Positions 44,571 through 53,710 of a stretch of DNA of 64,000 nt are shown here, piece by piece (positions within the stretch are counted from its first letter, which is position 1; each line of letters starts with the position of its first letter). The stretch is from Kyrpidia spormannii (lineage in GTDB: Bacteria; Bacillota; Bacilli; Kyrpidiales; Kyrpidiaceae): NCBI RefSeq assembly GCF_002804065.1, contig NZ_CP024955.1, positions 1,364,001 through 1,428,000 of the forward strand. Reading direction: 5' to 3'. The notes under the pieces are model-generated. The model ran no database searches. It worked only from the letters and a program-made list of their open reading frames with translations, and was not told the DNA's origin. The translations under genes and the position numbers were made by a program.

Positions 44571-45274
44571 TGATCAAGCGGATAGAGACGGCTTTTTTGT
44601 TAACACTCATCGGCGTGTTATTGGGATTCATGCTCACGGTGCAGTTGCGGAGCACCCATGCGGTCCGGTGGCCCCCACCCCCGCTGCGCATCGATGAAAG
44701 CTCAAAACTCCTGGATTCCCTTGCTTCGGCGAAACACACCAATGAGGCGCTTGAGGCGAAGATCTCCGACCTTCAGGCCCAAGTGGACCGGTACGAGAAA
44801 CAGGTGGATGGCGATATGGGAGCGATGGCCCCGGATCGACAGAAGTTAGAGGATTATCAGATCCTGGCGGGTACCGTGCCGGTACACGGCCCCGGGGTGA
44901 AAGTGATCATCGACGACCACCACGGCCCGATTCCGGTGGGGGTTGACCCGCGTTACGCGATTGTCCACGATTTTGATCTTAGGCGGGTGGTCAACGAACT
45001 GTACGCGGGCGGGGCTGAGGCGGTGTCGATCAACGGGGAGCGGATGGCGGTGAACAGCGGGGTGGTCTGTATCGGGCCGACGATCCGGGTGGGGCTGGCG
45101 CGACTCGTTCCTCCTTTCACAATTGAAGCCATCGGTGATCCGCAAAAAATGACCAGCCAACTGAACCGGCCGGGAGGAATTCTGGATTTACTGCGAAGTC
45201 GGACGGTGACGGTGACAGGCCCGGTGGTCCAGGCGGATTTGCACCTAAAATCGGCCACGGGGTTGACGGGGTGA
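44570..45274 (+). CDS. DUF881 membrane protein (YlxW/YlxX type)
   Basis: A 234-residue protein: N-terminal membrane anchor (TAFLLTLIGVLLGFMLTVQL), coiled coil (about 45-80), and the DUF881 domain with PGVKVIIDDHH, ELYAGGAEAVSINGERM and FTIEAIGDPQKM. DUF881 genes occur in pairs between divIB and sbp in Bacillus; their function is not established, but the site implies a role in division or envelope. ATG 44570 is coupled to divIB. Confidence 0.88.
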   Translation: MIKRIETAFLLTLIGVLLGFMLTVQLRSTHAVRWPPPPLRIDESSKLLDSLASAKHTNEALEAKISDLQAQVDRYEKQVDGDMGAMAPDRQKLEDYQILAGTVPVHGPGVKVIIDDHHGPIPVGVDPRYAIVHDFDLRRVVNELYAGGAEAVSINGERMAVNSGVVCIGPTIRVGLARLVPPFTIEAIGDPQKMTSQLNRPGGILDLLRSRTVTVTGPVVQADLHLKSATGLTG

Positions 45275-45371
45275 TCGCGGGCCGTTGGGAAGATGCGGGT
45301 GCGGTTTTATCGGAGGCGCAAAGCGGGGCGTGCGGGGAGCCGATCGCATAGATGACAAAGGGGCGAAAAGG

Positions 45372-46121
45372 GTGGCAGATACACAGGGACCCCAAGTAAC
45401 GGGTCGTTCGAAACGGACGCTGTATATCATCTTGTTTGCGGCCTCTCTGATCGTCGGATTTATGGCTGCGGTGCAGATCTCCACGGTTCGGCAGCCGGCG
45501 ACGGCGCGGAGCGACATCGTGGAACTGCGAAGCGAATTAGCCCAGCAGCAGGCGAAACAGGAAGGGTTGCTCAAAACCTTGGACGATTTACAGCATCAAC
45601 TGGAGAAATACCAGGCCACAGGAGGAAATCGCGCCGGAATGGCGGAAGCCTTGGTGCAAGAGGTTCAGGATGCCAGGCGCCAAGCGGGTCTTGAACCCGC
45701 CAGCGGCCCGGGGGTGATTGTCACCATCCGGGATCTTCCAGGCCCCGCGATTACTGGGCAGGACACGCACGTATACGATTGGATGTTACAGATGATCGTC
45801 AATCTTCTGTATGGCAACGGGGCTGAGGGGATCGCCCTCAATGGCCAGCGTTTGATCACCACGTCATTTATTCGCGAGGTGAATGGGGTGATGCAGGTTG
45901 ACACCCACCCCATTTCCATGCCTTACGTGATTGAGGCGGTGGGAGATCCCGACCGGATGAAAGCGGCCCTCACCATCAATCCGATTGTTCAGGACTACCG
46001 TCAGATTGGAAAAGAAGTGACCATCGAGGTGCGCAAGGGCGGTGAGGTGGTCAATCTGCCCGCCTACCATGATCCAGTGGAATTCCGTTTTGCAAAGAAA
46101 GAGGTGACCGGGGGATCATGA
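45372..46121 (+). CDS. Second DUF881 membrane protein (YlxW/YlxX type)
   Basis: A 249-residue paralogue of the preceding gene, with the same plan: membrane anchor (TLYIILFAASLIVGFMAAVQI, about 16-36), coiled coil (SELAQQQAKQEGLLKTLDDLQHQLEKY), and DUF881 domain (GPGVIVTIRDL, LLYGNGAEGIALNGQRL, YVIEAVGDPDRM). GTG 45372 has AAAGGGGCG seven bases upstream. It overlaps sbp by four bases. Confidence 0.88.
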   Translation: MADTQGPQVTGRSKRTLYIILFAASLIVGFMAAVQISTVRQPATARSDIVELRSELAQQQAKQEGLLKTLDDLQHQLEKYQATGGNRAGMAEALVQEVQDARRQAGLEPASGPGVIVTIRDLPGPAITGQDTHVYDWMLQMIVNLLYGNGAEGIALNGQRLITTSFIREVNGVMQVDTHPISMPYVIEAVGDPDRMKAALTINPIVQDYRQIGKEVTIEVRKGGEVVNLPAYHDPVEFRFAKKEVTGGS

Positions 46122-46471
46122 TCTGGTTGTCCATTGTGGGGTTGATCCTCGGAGTGTTGCTCGGCTTGGCGTTTAATGTTACCATTCCCCCTCAATTCTC
46201 CAGTTATCTCTCTATTGCCGTTTTGGCGGCGCTAGATACGGTGTTCGGGGGGATACGGGCAGGGTTAGAGGGAAATTTCGACAGTCGCGTCTTTATCAGC
46301 GGGTTCTTTTTTAATACGTTGCTGGCAGCTTTTCTCGCCTTTATCGGCGTGCAATTGGGCGTTGATCTTTACTTGGCAGCGGTTTTTGCCTTTGGAGTGC
46401 GATTGTTTCAAAATATCGCGACGATTCGGCGCATCCTGATGGACCGCAGGTGGCCATCTTCCTCTCCGTAA
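46118..46471 (+). CDS. sbp: Small basic protein Sbp (DUF1290)
   Basis: A 117-residue membrane protein with three to four hydrophobic segments (WLSIVGLILGVLLGLAF; YLSIAVLAALDTVFGGIRAGLEGNFDSRVFISGFFFNTLLAAFLAFIG). The block LDTVFGGIRAGLEGNFD is typical of Sbp, encoded just before ftsA in Bacillus. Its role is unknown. The ATGA overlap couples it to the DUF881 gene, and a terminator follows. Confidence 0.9.
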   Translation: MIWLSIVGLILGVLLGLAFNVTIPPQFSSYLSIAVLAALDTVFGGIRAGLEGNFDSRVFISGFFFNTLLAAFLAFIGVQLGVDLYLAAVFAFGVRLFQNIATIRRILMDRRWPSSSP

Positions 46472-46480
46472 TCGATTTTT

Positions 46481-46514
46481 CGCCGGATGCCGGGATATCC
46501 GGCGCTTCTTTTTT
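46481..46514 (+). terminator. Intrinsic terminator of sbp
   Basis: Perfect stem CGCCGGAT/ATCCGGCG (46481-46488 with 46497-46504), then CTTCTTTTTT. Confidence 0.85.
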
Positions 46515-46534
46515 GTGAAGATGCCTCCGAAAAA

Positions 46535-46561
46535 AAAGGGATTCCCTGCGTGGCGTCGAAT
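46535..46561 (+). promoter_or_regulatory. Sigma-H-type promoter of ftsAZ
   Basis: AAAGGGATT (46535-46543; sigma-H -35 consensus RnAGGAwww, one mismatch), an 11-nt spacer and GTCGAAT (46555-46561; consensus RnnGAAT). It lies right after the sbp terminator and 46 bases before ftsA. B. subtilis ftsAZ also has a sigma-H promoter for the asymmetric septum. Confidence 0.55.
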
Positions 46562-46606
46562 TTTCTAGGAGAGCATCTAAGGGAGTGGGTTTGGGGGTGC
46601 CGTTGT

Positions 46607-47827
46607 TTGACCAAGGGCGACATCATCGTCAGTCTGGACGTTGGGACATCCAAGATCCGGATCATCATCGGAGAAGTAACAGGCAGCAACTTGAACGTGA
46701 TCGGCGTCGGGACGGCACCGGGTGACGGGATCCGCCAGGGAGCCATTGTCGATATCGACAAAACGGTCCAGGCGATTCGAGAAGCGGTGGAACATGCTGA
46801 ACGGATGGTCGGCGTGCATATCCAGTCGGCCTACGTCGGGGTATCCGGCAGCCACATCGCCTTGCAATCCAGCCATGGAGTGGTGGCGGTCTCGTCACCG
46901 GACCGCGAGATCACCGAAGATGACGTCGATCGCGTTCTTCAGGCCGCCCGGGTCATGGCCCTGCCTCCCGAACGGGAGATCGTGGATGTCGTTCCAAAGG
47001 AATATATCGTCGACGGGTTGGAAGGGATCACCGACCCCCGTGGTATGATCGGAGTCCGGCTGGAGGTGGACGCCCATATCATTACGGGATCCCGGACGGT
47101 TATTCACAATTTGGTGCGATGTGTGGAGCGCGCCGAGATGGAGATTGCGGGTCTTGTCCTCCTCCCTTTGGCAGCCGGGTCCGTCGCCCTCTCCCCGGAT
47201 GAAAAGAAGCTCGGCGTCGTGCTGGTCGATCTGGGTGCCGGGGCCACGACCATCTCGGTGTTCGAGCGGGGTGCCCTCGCCGGGGTCAGTGTGCTTCCGG
47301 TCGGCGGAGACTACGTGACGAACGATATTGCCATCGGTCTGCGGACGCAAACGGACGTGGCCGAGAAGATTAAATCCAAACACGGCTGGGCGATGGTGGC
47401 TTTGGCACCCGGGGACGAGCGGTTTAAAGTCCCAAGGATTGGCAACCAGGATGAAAAAGATGTGTCGGCGCAGGAGTTGGCGACGATCATCGAACCGCGG
47501 CTGCAGGAGATGTTCTTCCTCGTTCGCCGAGAGATTGAGCGTATGGGGGTGGCGGGGGAGATTCCCGGAGGCTATGTCCTCTACGGCGGCGTGTCCGCCA
47601 CCCGCGGGATCGACAAGCTGGCCGAACATGAGTTGGCCGCTCCGGTGCGGGTCGCTGTGCCCGAGTTTTTGGGTGTGCGGGATACTTCGTTTGTCAATGG
47701 GGTGGGCATTATCCGATATGTGGCCAACCATAGCTACCGCCGGGCTGTGGATCACCAGCCCGCTCGCAAAGGGGCGTCCCCCGGATTGATTCGACGAATA
47801 AAGAGTTGGTTTGCCGATTTTATGTGA
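46607..47827 (+). CDS. ftsA: Cell division protein FtsA
   Basis: This actin-like ATPase tethers FtsZ to the membrane. 406 residues: [21 protein letters not shown] (phosphate 1), SHA/1C domain with [31 protein letters not shown] (phosphate 2), [18 protein letters not shown] (adenosine motif), and a C-terminal amphipathic helix [17 protein letters not shown] 46607 lies seven bases after GGGGGTG and gives the normal N-terminus; an upstream ATG frame from 46487 runs through a terminator and promoter. Confidence 0.95.
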   Translation: MTKGDIIVSLDVGTSKIRIIIGEVTGSNLNVIGVGTAPGDGIRQGAIVDIDKTVQAIREAVEHAERMVGVHIQSAYVGVSGSHIALQSSHGVVAVSSPDREITEDDVDRVLQAARVMALPPEREIVDVVPKEYIVDGLEGITDPRGMIGVRLEVDAHIITGSRTVIHNLVRCVERAEMEIAGLVLLPLAAGSVALSPDEKKLGVVLVDLGAGATTISVFERGALAGVSVLPVGGDYVTNDIAIGLRTQTDVAEKIKSKHGWAMVALAPGDERFKVPRIGNQDEKDVSAQELATIIEPRLQEMFFLVRREIERMGVAGEIPGGYVLYGGVSATRGIDKLAEHELAAPVRVAVPEFLGVRDTSFVNGVGIIRYVANHSYRRAVDHQPARKGASPGLIRRIKSWFADFM

Positions 47828-47843
47828 GCGGAGGGACACGGTG

Positions 47844-48917
47844 ATGCTCGAGTTCGAATTCGACACGGAGCACCTCGCACAGATCAAGGTGATCGGCGTG
47901 GGAGGAGGAGGCTGTAACGCGGTCAACCGGATGATTGAGTCCGGGATCAAAGGCGTGGAATTCATTGCGGTGAACACCGATGCCCAGGCTCTGCAGTTGT
48001 CCAAGGCCGAAAACCGTCTGCAGATCGGGGAGAAACTCACCCGGGGCCTTGGGGCCGGGGCGAATCCGGAGATTGGGAAGAAGGCTGCCGATGAGAGCCG
48101 GGAGCAGATCATGAACGCCCTGCGGGGAGCGGATATGGTATTCGTAACCGCCGGGATGGGGGGCGGTACGGGCACCGGAGCGGCGCCGGTGATCGCCGAG
48201 ATCGCCAAAGAACTCGGGTCCCTGACGGTGGGCGTGGTGACTAAGCCTTTCAGTTTTGAAGGGCGGCGTCGGATGAACCAAGCAGAACAGGGAATCCAGC
48301 ATTTGAAAGAAAAGGTGGATACACTGATCGTCATCCCCAACGATCGGTTGTTGGAGATCGTCGATCGCAATACGCCCATGCTCGAGGCGTTCCGGGAAGC
48401 GGACAATGTGCTGCGCCAAGGCGTGTCGGGGATCTCCGATCTGATCGCCGTCCCCGGATTGATCAACGTGGATTTCGCGGATGTGAAGACCATCATGACC
48501 GAGCGGGGTTCGGCCCTGATGGGCATCGGAGTGTCAAGTGGGGAAAACCGAGCCGCGGAGGCGGCCAAAAAAGCGATCTGCAGCCCACTATTGGAAACCT
48601 CCATCGACGGGGCTCGGGGAGTGCTCATGCATATTGCTGGCGGCAACAATCTCAGCCTGTTCGAAGTGAACGAAGCCGCAGATATCGTTTCCTCTGCGGC
48701 CGACCCCGAAGTGAACATGATTTTTGGTGCGGTGATCAACCAGGATTTGAAGGACGAGATCGTCGTGACGGTGATTGCCACCGGTTTTGAACACAAAGCC
48801 CAGCAAACAGCAAAGCCCGTCAACAAAGTGGAGATCCGACCTTTTCAGAATGTCCAGGCGCCGTCTCAATCGGAAGACTACCATATCCCCGCCTTTCTTC
48901 GACATCGGCGAGGATAA
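47844..48917 (+). CDS. ftsZ: Cell division protein FtsZ
   Basis: FtsZ is a tubulin-like GTPase forming the Z-ring. 357 residues: [16 protein letters not shown], tubulin signature [11 protein letters not shown] (106-116), synergy loop [11 protein letters not shown], and the C-terminal peptide [13 protein letters not shown] that binds FtsA, SepF and other partners. The linker before the tail is short. ATG 47844 follows GGAGGG by eight bases. A strong terminator follows. Confidence 0.98.
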   Translation: MLEFEFDTEHLAQIKVIGVGGGGCNAVNRMIESGIKGVEFIAVNTDAQALQLSKAENRLQIGEKLTRGLGAGANPEIGKKAADESREQIMNALRGADMVFVTAGMGGGTGTGAAPVIAEIAKELGSLTVGVVTKPFSFEGRRRMNQAEQGIQHLKEKVDTLIVIPNDRLLEIVDRNTPMLEAFREADNVLRQGVSGISDLIAVPGLINVDFADVKTIMTERGSALMGIGVSSGENRAAEAAKKAICSPLLETSIDGARGVLMHIAGGNNLSLFEVNEAADIVSSAADPEVNMIFGAVINQDLKDEIVVTVIATGFEHKAQQTAKPVNKVEIRPFQNVQAPSQSEDYHIPAFLRHRRG

Positions 48918-48977
48918 GTGGTTAAAGCCAAAGAGCTGGGGCGCCCCGGTATCGGGCGATAAAACCCAGACAGCGCA

Positions 48978-49007
48978 AGCCTTCGGAGGGACCGAGGGCT
49001 TTTTTTA
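48978..49007 (+). terminator. Intrinsic terminator of ftsZ
   Basis: AGCCTTCGG (48978-48986) pairs with CCGAGGGCT (48992-49000), loop AGGGA, followed by a T7-8 tract. Confidence 0.9.
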
Positions 49008-49011
49008 TGCC

Positions 49012-49055
49012 TTCGTCAAGGTATGACAAAGTTTGTCATAGACATGTACTATACT
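49012..49055 (+). promoter_or_regulatory. spoIIG promoter region with palindrome and Spo0A-like box
   Basis: TTCGTCAA (49012-49019) matches the Spo0A box in reverse at seven of eight positions. Next is a perfect 8-1-8 palindrome ATGACAAAGTTTGTCAT (49023-49039), whose first arm can act as a -35 (ATGACA). TATACT (49050-49055) is the -10, 21 bases away. The B. subtilis spoIIG promoter also has an over-long -35/-10 spacing and is activated by Spo0A bound near the -35. Confidence 0.6.
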
Positions 49056-49094
49056 GATTTGTACGGTGCCCCGTGTGGGAAGAAGGTGGAACCG

Positions 49095-50045
49095 GTGCCG
49101 GTGATGTACGGGGACTTGGTGGCGGCGGTGAACGCGGGGATGGACGCCTTGGCCCTATGGGGGACAGCTTGGATCCTTCGCATTCCCCCCCGGCCCCTGC
49201 GGGTTCTCGCAGCCGCTTGTTTTGGGGCGGGTTATGCCATGGCGGAACTGTTTCTGCCTGCTCTGGGCGGGTGGTGGGCGCGCATTGTCGTTTCCGCGGC
49301 GATGGTTCGCTTGGCCCTGCCCCTGCGGGGCATAGGCTATTGGATTCAAGCTATTGCTTTCTTTTATCTGGCGAATTTTGTATTCGCCGGCGCGATGATC
49401 GCCTTGCAATGGGGCGTCGGCGGTACCGCCGGGATCGGCGCGGGTCTTGTGGTCATGAGTGGAACCCCCGCCTGGCTGTGGCGATGGAGAACCGGGGTCT
49501 TAGCCCTAGGCATCCCCTTCGGCCTGTTGCTGTTGGCGGGGTTGTACCGGGTCAAGCGGCGCAATGAGCAACTGGTGGATTATACGGCTCGCATGAAGGT
49601 CGTCACCCCCCTGGGCAGCCGGGAGGTGCCGGTCCTGCTCGACTCCGGTAATCAATTGCGGGAGCCTCTCAGCGGCTGGCCGGTGATCGTCGCAGAAGCT
49701 GAAGGCCTGCGGGGCATTCTCCCGTCCTCCTTGTTCGAGTGGCTTCGCAATGCCCGGGGGCCGGGCAGGGATCCACCGATTGCACCGACCGCGGATCTAG
49801 GCGAGGAATGGTCGTCCCGACTTCGGGTGGTCGCCTGGCGTGGCGTTCACGGCCGCGGCGGGTTACTGCCAGCCTTTCGACCGGACGGCGTTCAAATCCG
49901 GCAGGGATCCCGGGTCTGGACGGTCGGCCAGGTTTATGTGGCGATCCAGGCGGAGCCCGTAGATCGGCGCCGGCGATACGCAGCCATTGTACCCACATCA
50001 GTGCTCGATTCGGCGGGGATCATCGCCGGGTGGGCCGGTCAGTGA
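49095..50045 (+). CDS. spoIIGA: Sigma-E processing protease SpoIIGA
   Basis: A membrane aspartic protease activates pro-sigma-E in the mother cell. 316 residues: an N-terminal half with about five membrane helices and a C-terminal pepsin-like domain with the catalytic Asp in [11 protein letters not shown]. Counting from GTG 49095 (after AAGGTGG) the Asp is residue 183, the same number as in B. subtilis, which supports this start over ATG 49023 (inside the promoter). It lies 13 bases before sigE, its substrate. Confidence 0.92.
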   Translation: MPVMYGDLVAAVNAGMDALALWGTAWILRIPPRPLRVLAAACFGAGYAMAELFLPALGGWWARIVVSAAMVRLALPLRGIGYWIQAIAFFYLANFVFAGAMIALQWGVGGTAGIGAGLVVMSGTPAWLWRWRTGVLALGIPFGLLLLAGLYRVKRRNEQLVDYTARMKVVTPLGSREVPVLLDSGNQLREPLSGWPVIVAEAEGLRGILPSSLFEWLRNARGPGRDPPIAPTADLGEEWSSRLRVVAWRGVHGRGGLLPAFRPDGVQIRQGSRVWTVGQVYVAIQAEPVDRRRRYAAIVPTSVLDSAGIIAGWAGQ

Positions 50046-50058
50046 AGGAGGACGCGAG

Positions 50059-50787
50059 ATGGGCGAACACTGGGCGAATTGGAAACGGCGTTTGCGGCTG
50101 TGGTGGTGGCGGGTTGCCGGGCGCTTATTCCCAGGGGAAGAGGTGGATTACGTCGGCGGGGGCGAAGCCTTGCCGCCTCCCTTAACCCGGGAAGAGGAGG
50201 AGGCTCTCTTGCTTCGCTTGACTGAGGGAGACGAATCCGTGCGCTCCACCCTGATCGAGCGCAACCTGCGGCTGGTCGTGTACATCGCCCGGAAATTCGA
50301 GAATACCGGGATTTATATCGAGGATTTAGTTTCCATCGGCACCATTGGTCTGATCAAAGCGGTGAACACCTTCGACCCCCAGAAGCGAATCAAGCTCGCT
50401 ACTTACGCCTCCCGTTGTATTGAGAATGAAATCCTGATGTTTTTGCGCCGGAACAATAAAGTCCGGGCCGAAGTCTCCTTTGATGAACCCCTGAATGTCG
50501 ATTGGGACGGAAATGAACTGCTTTTGTCCGACGTCCTGGGGACGGAGAACGACACGATCTACCGAAATATCGAAGAGCAGATCGACAAACATCTGCTGTA
50601 TGACGCTCTGGGGAAGCTGACCGAACGGGAACGAAAGATCATGGAATTGCGTTTCGGCCTCACCGGCGGTCAGGAAATGACGCAAAAAGATGTAGCCGAT
50701 CTCCTGGGAATCTCGCAATCCTACATTTCCAGGCTGGAGAAACGTATCATTAAACGCCTCCGCAAGGAGTTCAATCGAATGCTATAA
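50059..50787 (+). CDS. sigE: Pro-sigma-E, mother-cell sigma factor
   Basis: A 242-residue sigma-70-family factor made as a membrane-bound precursor. The first about 30 residues form a basic, Trp-rich amphipathic pro-sequence ([16 protein letters not shown]), followed by the conserved cleavage neighbourhood [13 protein letters not shown]. Region 2 ([40 protein letters not shown]) and region 4 ([26 protein letters not shown]) are intact. ATG 50059 after AAGGAGG. It controls early mother-cell genes. Confidence 0.97.
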   Translation: MGEHWANWKRRLRLWWWRVAGRLFPGEEVDYVGGGEALPPPLTREEEEALLLRLTEGDESVRSTLIERNLRLVVYIARKFENTGIYIEDLVSIGTIGLIKAVNTFDPQKRIKLATYASRCIENEILMFLRRNNKVRAEVSFDEPLNVDWDGNELLLSDVLGTENDTIYRNIEEQIDKHLLYDALGKLTERERKIMELRFGLTGGQEMTQKDVADLLGISQSYISRLEKRIIKRLRKEFNRML

Positions 50788-50789
50788 CT

Positions 50790-50818
50790 GCATATTTCTT
50801 CCCGCTCAGGGGATACTG
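50790..50818 (+). promoter_or_regulatory. Sigma-F/sigma-G-type promoter of sigG
   Basis: GCATA (50790-50794), a 14-nt spacer and GGGGATACTG (50809-50818), a perfect match to the forespore -10 consensus GGnnAnAnTR. sigG is known to be transcribed by sigma-F and then sigma-G. Confidence 0.7.
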
Positions 50819-50862
50819 ATGACCGAGCCGTCGGCCCACCCCATCGACGCGGGAGGGACACT

Positions 50863-51648
50863 ATGAAACGCAATAAGGTGGAAATTTGCGGAGTGAATAC
50901 CTCGCAGTTGCCCGTGCTGACCAACGCCGAGATGCGGAAGCTGTTTGCCGAACTTCAGGCTGGAGATCTTTCGGCTCGGGAGCGTCTCATCCACGGAAAC
51001 CTGCGCCTGGTGCTCTCCGTGATCCAGCGTTTCAACAACCGGGGGGAGAACGTGGACGACCTGTTTCAGGTCGGGTGCATCGGATTGATGAAAGCCATTG
51101 ATAACTTTGATCTCGGTCAGAATGTGAAATTCTCGACCTACGCCGTACCGATGATCATTGGGGAGATTCGGCGGTATCTGCGGGACAACAATCCGATTCG
51201 GGTCAGTCGATCGTTGCGGGACATCGCCTACAAAGCTCTACAGGTTCGGGATCAGTTAACAAACGAACGGCTGCGGGAACCGACGATCACTGAGATCTCC
51301 GAGCAGCTCAACCTGCCCAAAGAGGACGTGGTTTTTGCCCTGGACGCCATCCAAGATCCCGTTTCCCTGTTCGAGCCGATCTATCACGACGGGGGCGACC
51401 CGATCTATGTCATGGATCAGATCCGGGATGACCGCAATCAAGACGTACTCTGGGTCGAAGAGATCGCCCTTCGGGAAGCGATGAACAAACTGGGCCAGCG
51501 AGAACAAAAGATTTTGGCGATGCGATTTTTTGAAGGCAAGACCCAGATGGAGGTGGCTGAGGAGATCGGCATCTCCCAGGCCCAAGTCTCCCGTCTCGAA
51601 AAGTCGGCCATTCAGCATATGCAAAAGTTCATTAAAATCCAGGGCTGA
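50863..51648 (+). CDS. sigG: Late forespore sigma factor SigG
   Basis: A 261-residue sigma factor. The N-terminus KRNKVEICGVNTSQLPVLTN is the sigma-G hallmark bound by SpoIIAB and Gin. Region 2 (GNLRLVLSVIQRFNNRGENVDDLFQVGCIGLMKAIDNFD), region 3 (REPTITEISEQLNL) and region 4 (QMEVAEEIGISQAQVSRLEKSAIQHM) are complete. ATG 50863 after GGGAGGG. Its own forespore-type promoter lies in the gap behind sigE; a terminator follows. Confidence 0.97.
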   Translation: MKRNKVEICGVNTSQLPVLTNAEMRKLFAELQAGDLSARERLIHGNLRLVLSVIQRFNNRGENVDDLFQVGCIGLMKAIDNFDLGQNVKFSTYAVPMIIGEIRRYLRDNNPIRVSRSLRDIAYKALQVRDQLTNERLREPTITEISEQLNLPKEDVVFALDAIQDPVSLFEPIYHDGGDPIYVMDQIRDDRNQDVLWVEEIALREAMNKLGQREQKILAMRFFEGKTQMEVAEEIGISQAQVSRLEKSAIQHMQKFIKIQG

Positions 51649-51665
51649 GCCCCACCCGGCCCTCG

Positions 51666-51687
51666 GCGCCCCCCCGGGCGCTTTTTT
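51666..51687 (+). terminator. Intrinsic terminator of sigG
   Basis: Perfect stem GCGCCC/GGGCGC (51666-51671 with 51676-51681), CCCC loop, then six T residues. Confidence 0.9.
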
Positions 51688-51778
51688 GTTGGGCACTTTC
51701 CCGGGGTGTCCGCATATATAAAAGGATAAGAAGGGTGAGGGCGACGACTGCGGAAGCAGGGATGAGGCGATACAAGGG

Positions 51779-52069
51779 ATGAAAGCGTCGGAACTCCAGG
51801 CGAAAGATGTGGTGAATATCCGGGACGGCGCCCGTCTTGGCATGGTGGGCGATTTGGAAATCGACCTGGAACAAGGGGTGGTCCGGGCCATCGTCGTGCC
51901 AGGGACTTCTCGCTGGTTCGGGTTGTGGCGAAACGGCCAGGAGCATGTGATCCCGTGGGACCAAATTGTCAAAATCGGCACGGATGTGATCCTCGTGGAG
52001 TTGCGACCGGCTACCGAAGGCGGGAGTTATCGCCCGGCGGATGGACCGGGTGTGTCCGAGGGCTACTAG
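51779..52069 (+). CDS. ylmC: YlmC/YmxH-family sporulation protein (PRC-barrel)
   Basis: A 96-residue small beta protein with a PRC-barrel-like pattern: MKASELQAKDVVNIRDGARLGMVGDLEIDLEQGVVRAIVVPG, then WDQIVKIGTDVILVEL. YlmC/YmxH proteins are conserved in spore formers next to sigG; the role is unknown. The ribosome binding site is weak. A poly-polar tail (GGSYRPADGPGVSEGY) ends it. Confidence 0.85.
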   Translation: MKASELQAKDVVNIRDGARLGMVGDLEIDLEQGVVRAIVVPGTSRWFGLWRNGQEHVIPWDQIVKIGTDVILVELRPATEGGSYRPADGPGVSEGY

Positions 52070-52116
52070 ATGTGGTACACTGGTGGCGAGAACGCAGCGG
52101 CTGGGGGAGCGGGGGC

Positions 52117-52974
52117 ATGGAGTGGGAATTGGCCCGCGAAGCGGGCGTGACCTATTGGCGGGTTCCGGCTTGGGAGGAACAGGGCCGGGTGAGAGCCCGT
52201 TTTTTCACCCGGGTGGGCGGGGTGAGCCGTCCGCCCTATGATGGTTTGAATGTTGGCTTCTCGACCAGGGACGAGGCGGGGGCTGTGCTGGAGAACCGCC
52301 GCCGGGCGGCGGAAGCCTTCGGAATGCCCCTGGAACGCTGGACCTTCTGCCGGCAGGTTCACGGGGATCACATCCTCACGGTCTCCTCAGCCGACGCCGG
52401 CCGGGGGGCCCTGAGCCCGGAGAACTTGTTGGGGGAAGCGGATGGTCTGGCCACCCGGGATCCCGGCGTGGTTTTGGCGGTCCTTGCGGCAGATTGCGTG
52501 CCGATTCTGTTGTACGCGCCCGATGTCCCCGCCGTGGCTGCCGTGCATTCGGGGTGGCGGGGCACCGCGATCCGGACGGTGGAGGCGGCGGTTCGGAAGC
52601 TGGCAGGGTGGGGGGCGGATCCGACGCGGCTTTACGCCGCCATCGGTCCTTCCATCGGACCCTGTTGCTATGAGGTGGATGAGAAGGTGCGGGAGGTGTT
52701 CCATCAGGGGTGGAAGGTCGTCCCCGAGGGCGTTTTCGCTCCGAGGCACCCGGGACATTATTTCCTGGACCTGTGGCGGGCCAACCGGGAGGTTCTCCTG
52801 GATGCGGGGGTGTCTGAGGATCGGGTGGCAGTTCTCGGGGTGTGCACATCCTGCCGGCCGGACTTGTGTTATTCCCATCGAAGAGACAAAGGGGTCACAG
52901 GCCGGATGGCCGCCGCCGTGGCCCTGGTGGATGATGGCGGGGTGGAGGAGGACGATCGGCGTGAGCACGGGTGA
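52117..52974 (+). CDS. pgeF: PgeF/YlmD-family purine nucleoside phosphorylase-like enzyme
   Basis: A 285-residue protein of the former 'laccase/polyphenol oxidase' (DUF152) family, zinc enzymes now shown to act on purine nucleosides; PgeF in E. coli edits peptidoglycan precursors. Metal-site residues are visible: His in RQVHGDHI, Cys in AADCVPILLY and His in VHSGWRGT. ATG 52117 after GGGGGAGCGGGGG. It overlaps ylmE by 14 bases. Conserved in the ylm cluster beside sigG. Confidence 0.9.
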   Translation: MEWELAREAGVTYWRVPAWEEQGRVRARFFTRVGGVSRPPYDGLNVGFSTRDEAGAVLENRRRAAEAFGMPLERWTFCRQVHGDHILTVSSADAGRGALSPENLLGEADGLATRDPGVVLAVLAADCVPILLYAPDVPAVAAVHSGWRGTAIRTVEAAVRKLAGWGADPTRLYAAIGPSIGPCCYEVDEKVREVFHQGWKVVPEGVFAPRHPGHYFLDLWRANREVLLDAGVSEDRVAVLGVCTSCRPDLCYSHRRDKGVTGRMAAAVALVDDGGVEEDDRREHG

Positions 52975-53710
52975 GCGCATTGCTGAGGTGAAAATGCGCA
53001 TCGCCCGGGCGTGCGCCCGGGTGGGCAGAGATCCTTCGGGCGTGCGCCTTGTGGCGGTGAGTAAATACATTGATGCAGCCCGGGCCAGGGAGTGGGTTGA
53101 GGCCGGGCTGACGGACCTCGGAGAGAACCGTCTGCAGGTGGCGCGGGAGAAGTTGGAGGCATTGGGCTCTGGGGTGACCTGGCATTTTATCGGTCATCTA
53201 CAGACCAATAAGGTCAAGGCGGTCATTCAACATTTCGCGTGGCTTCACTCTTTGGACAGGCCTTCCTTGGTGGACGCCTTGGCCAGGCGGTTTGCGGAAG
53301 GGCCGCTCGAGGGGCCGCCGCTGAAAGTTTTGGCCCAGGTGAACGTCGCCGGGGAAGAACAAAAAAGCGGAGTGGCCCCGGAAGAAGTCGGGGATTTTCT
53401 CGATTACATACAGACCAAAAATCGATTTTCCCGATGGATCATGGCCGGGTTTATGACCATGGCCCCAGTGGTCAACGACCCCGAAGAGGTGCGCGGAGTG
53501 TTCCGGGAGCTGCGACAACTCCGGGACCGCTTTGTCCATCACCCGGTGTGGCGGAATCGGGATAAGCTGGAGCTTTCGATGGGCATGTCCAGAGACTTCG
53601 AGGTGGCGGTGGAAGAAGGGGCCACCATCGTTCGCCTCGGGAGAATTTTGTTAGACAACGAGAGGACAGGCCCTGAGGCCGAGTCAAACGGAGAGAGGGG
53701 AGTGGGATGA
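52961..53710 (+). CDS. ylmE: YggS/YlmE-family PLP homeostasis protein
   Basis: A 249-residue PLP-binding TIM barrel resembling the alanine racemase N-domain. PLP lysine is Lys35 in VRLVAVSKY; other blocks are GENRLQVAREK, WHFIGHLQTNKVK and ELSMGMSRDFEVAVEEGATIVRLGR. The family buffers free PLP rather than catalysing a known reaction. GTG 52961 lies after GGAGGA inside the end of pgeF. Confidence 0.93.
   Translation: MSTGERIAEVKMRIARACARVGRDPSGVRLVAVSKYIDAARAREWVEAGLTDLGENRLQVAREKLEALGSGVTWHFIGHLQTNKVKAVIQHFAWLHSLDRPSLVDALARRFAEGPLEGPPLKVLAQVNVAGEEQKSGVAPEEVGDFLDYIQTKNRFSRWIMAGFMTMAPVVNDPEEVRGVFRELRQLRDRFVHHPVWRNRDKLELSMGMSRDFEVAVEEGATIVRLGRILLDNERTGPEAESNGERGVG

Noticed and set aside
46895-48826. 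643-residue minus-strand open frame across ftsA and ftsZ
   Set aside because: It is a high-GC shadow of two certain genes: no ribosome binding site, no recognisable domain, low-complexity Ser/Pro-rich translation.
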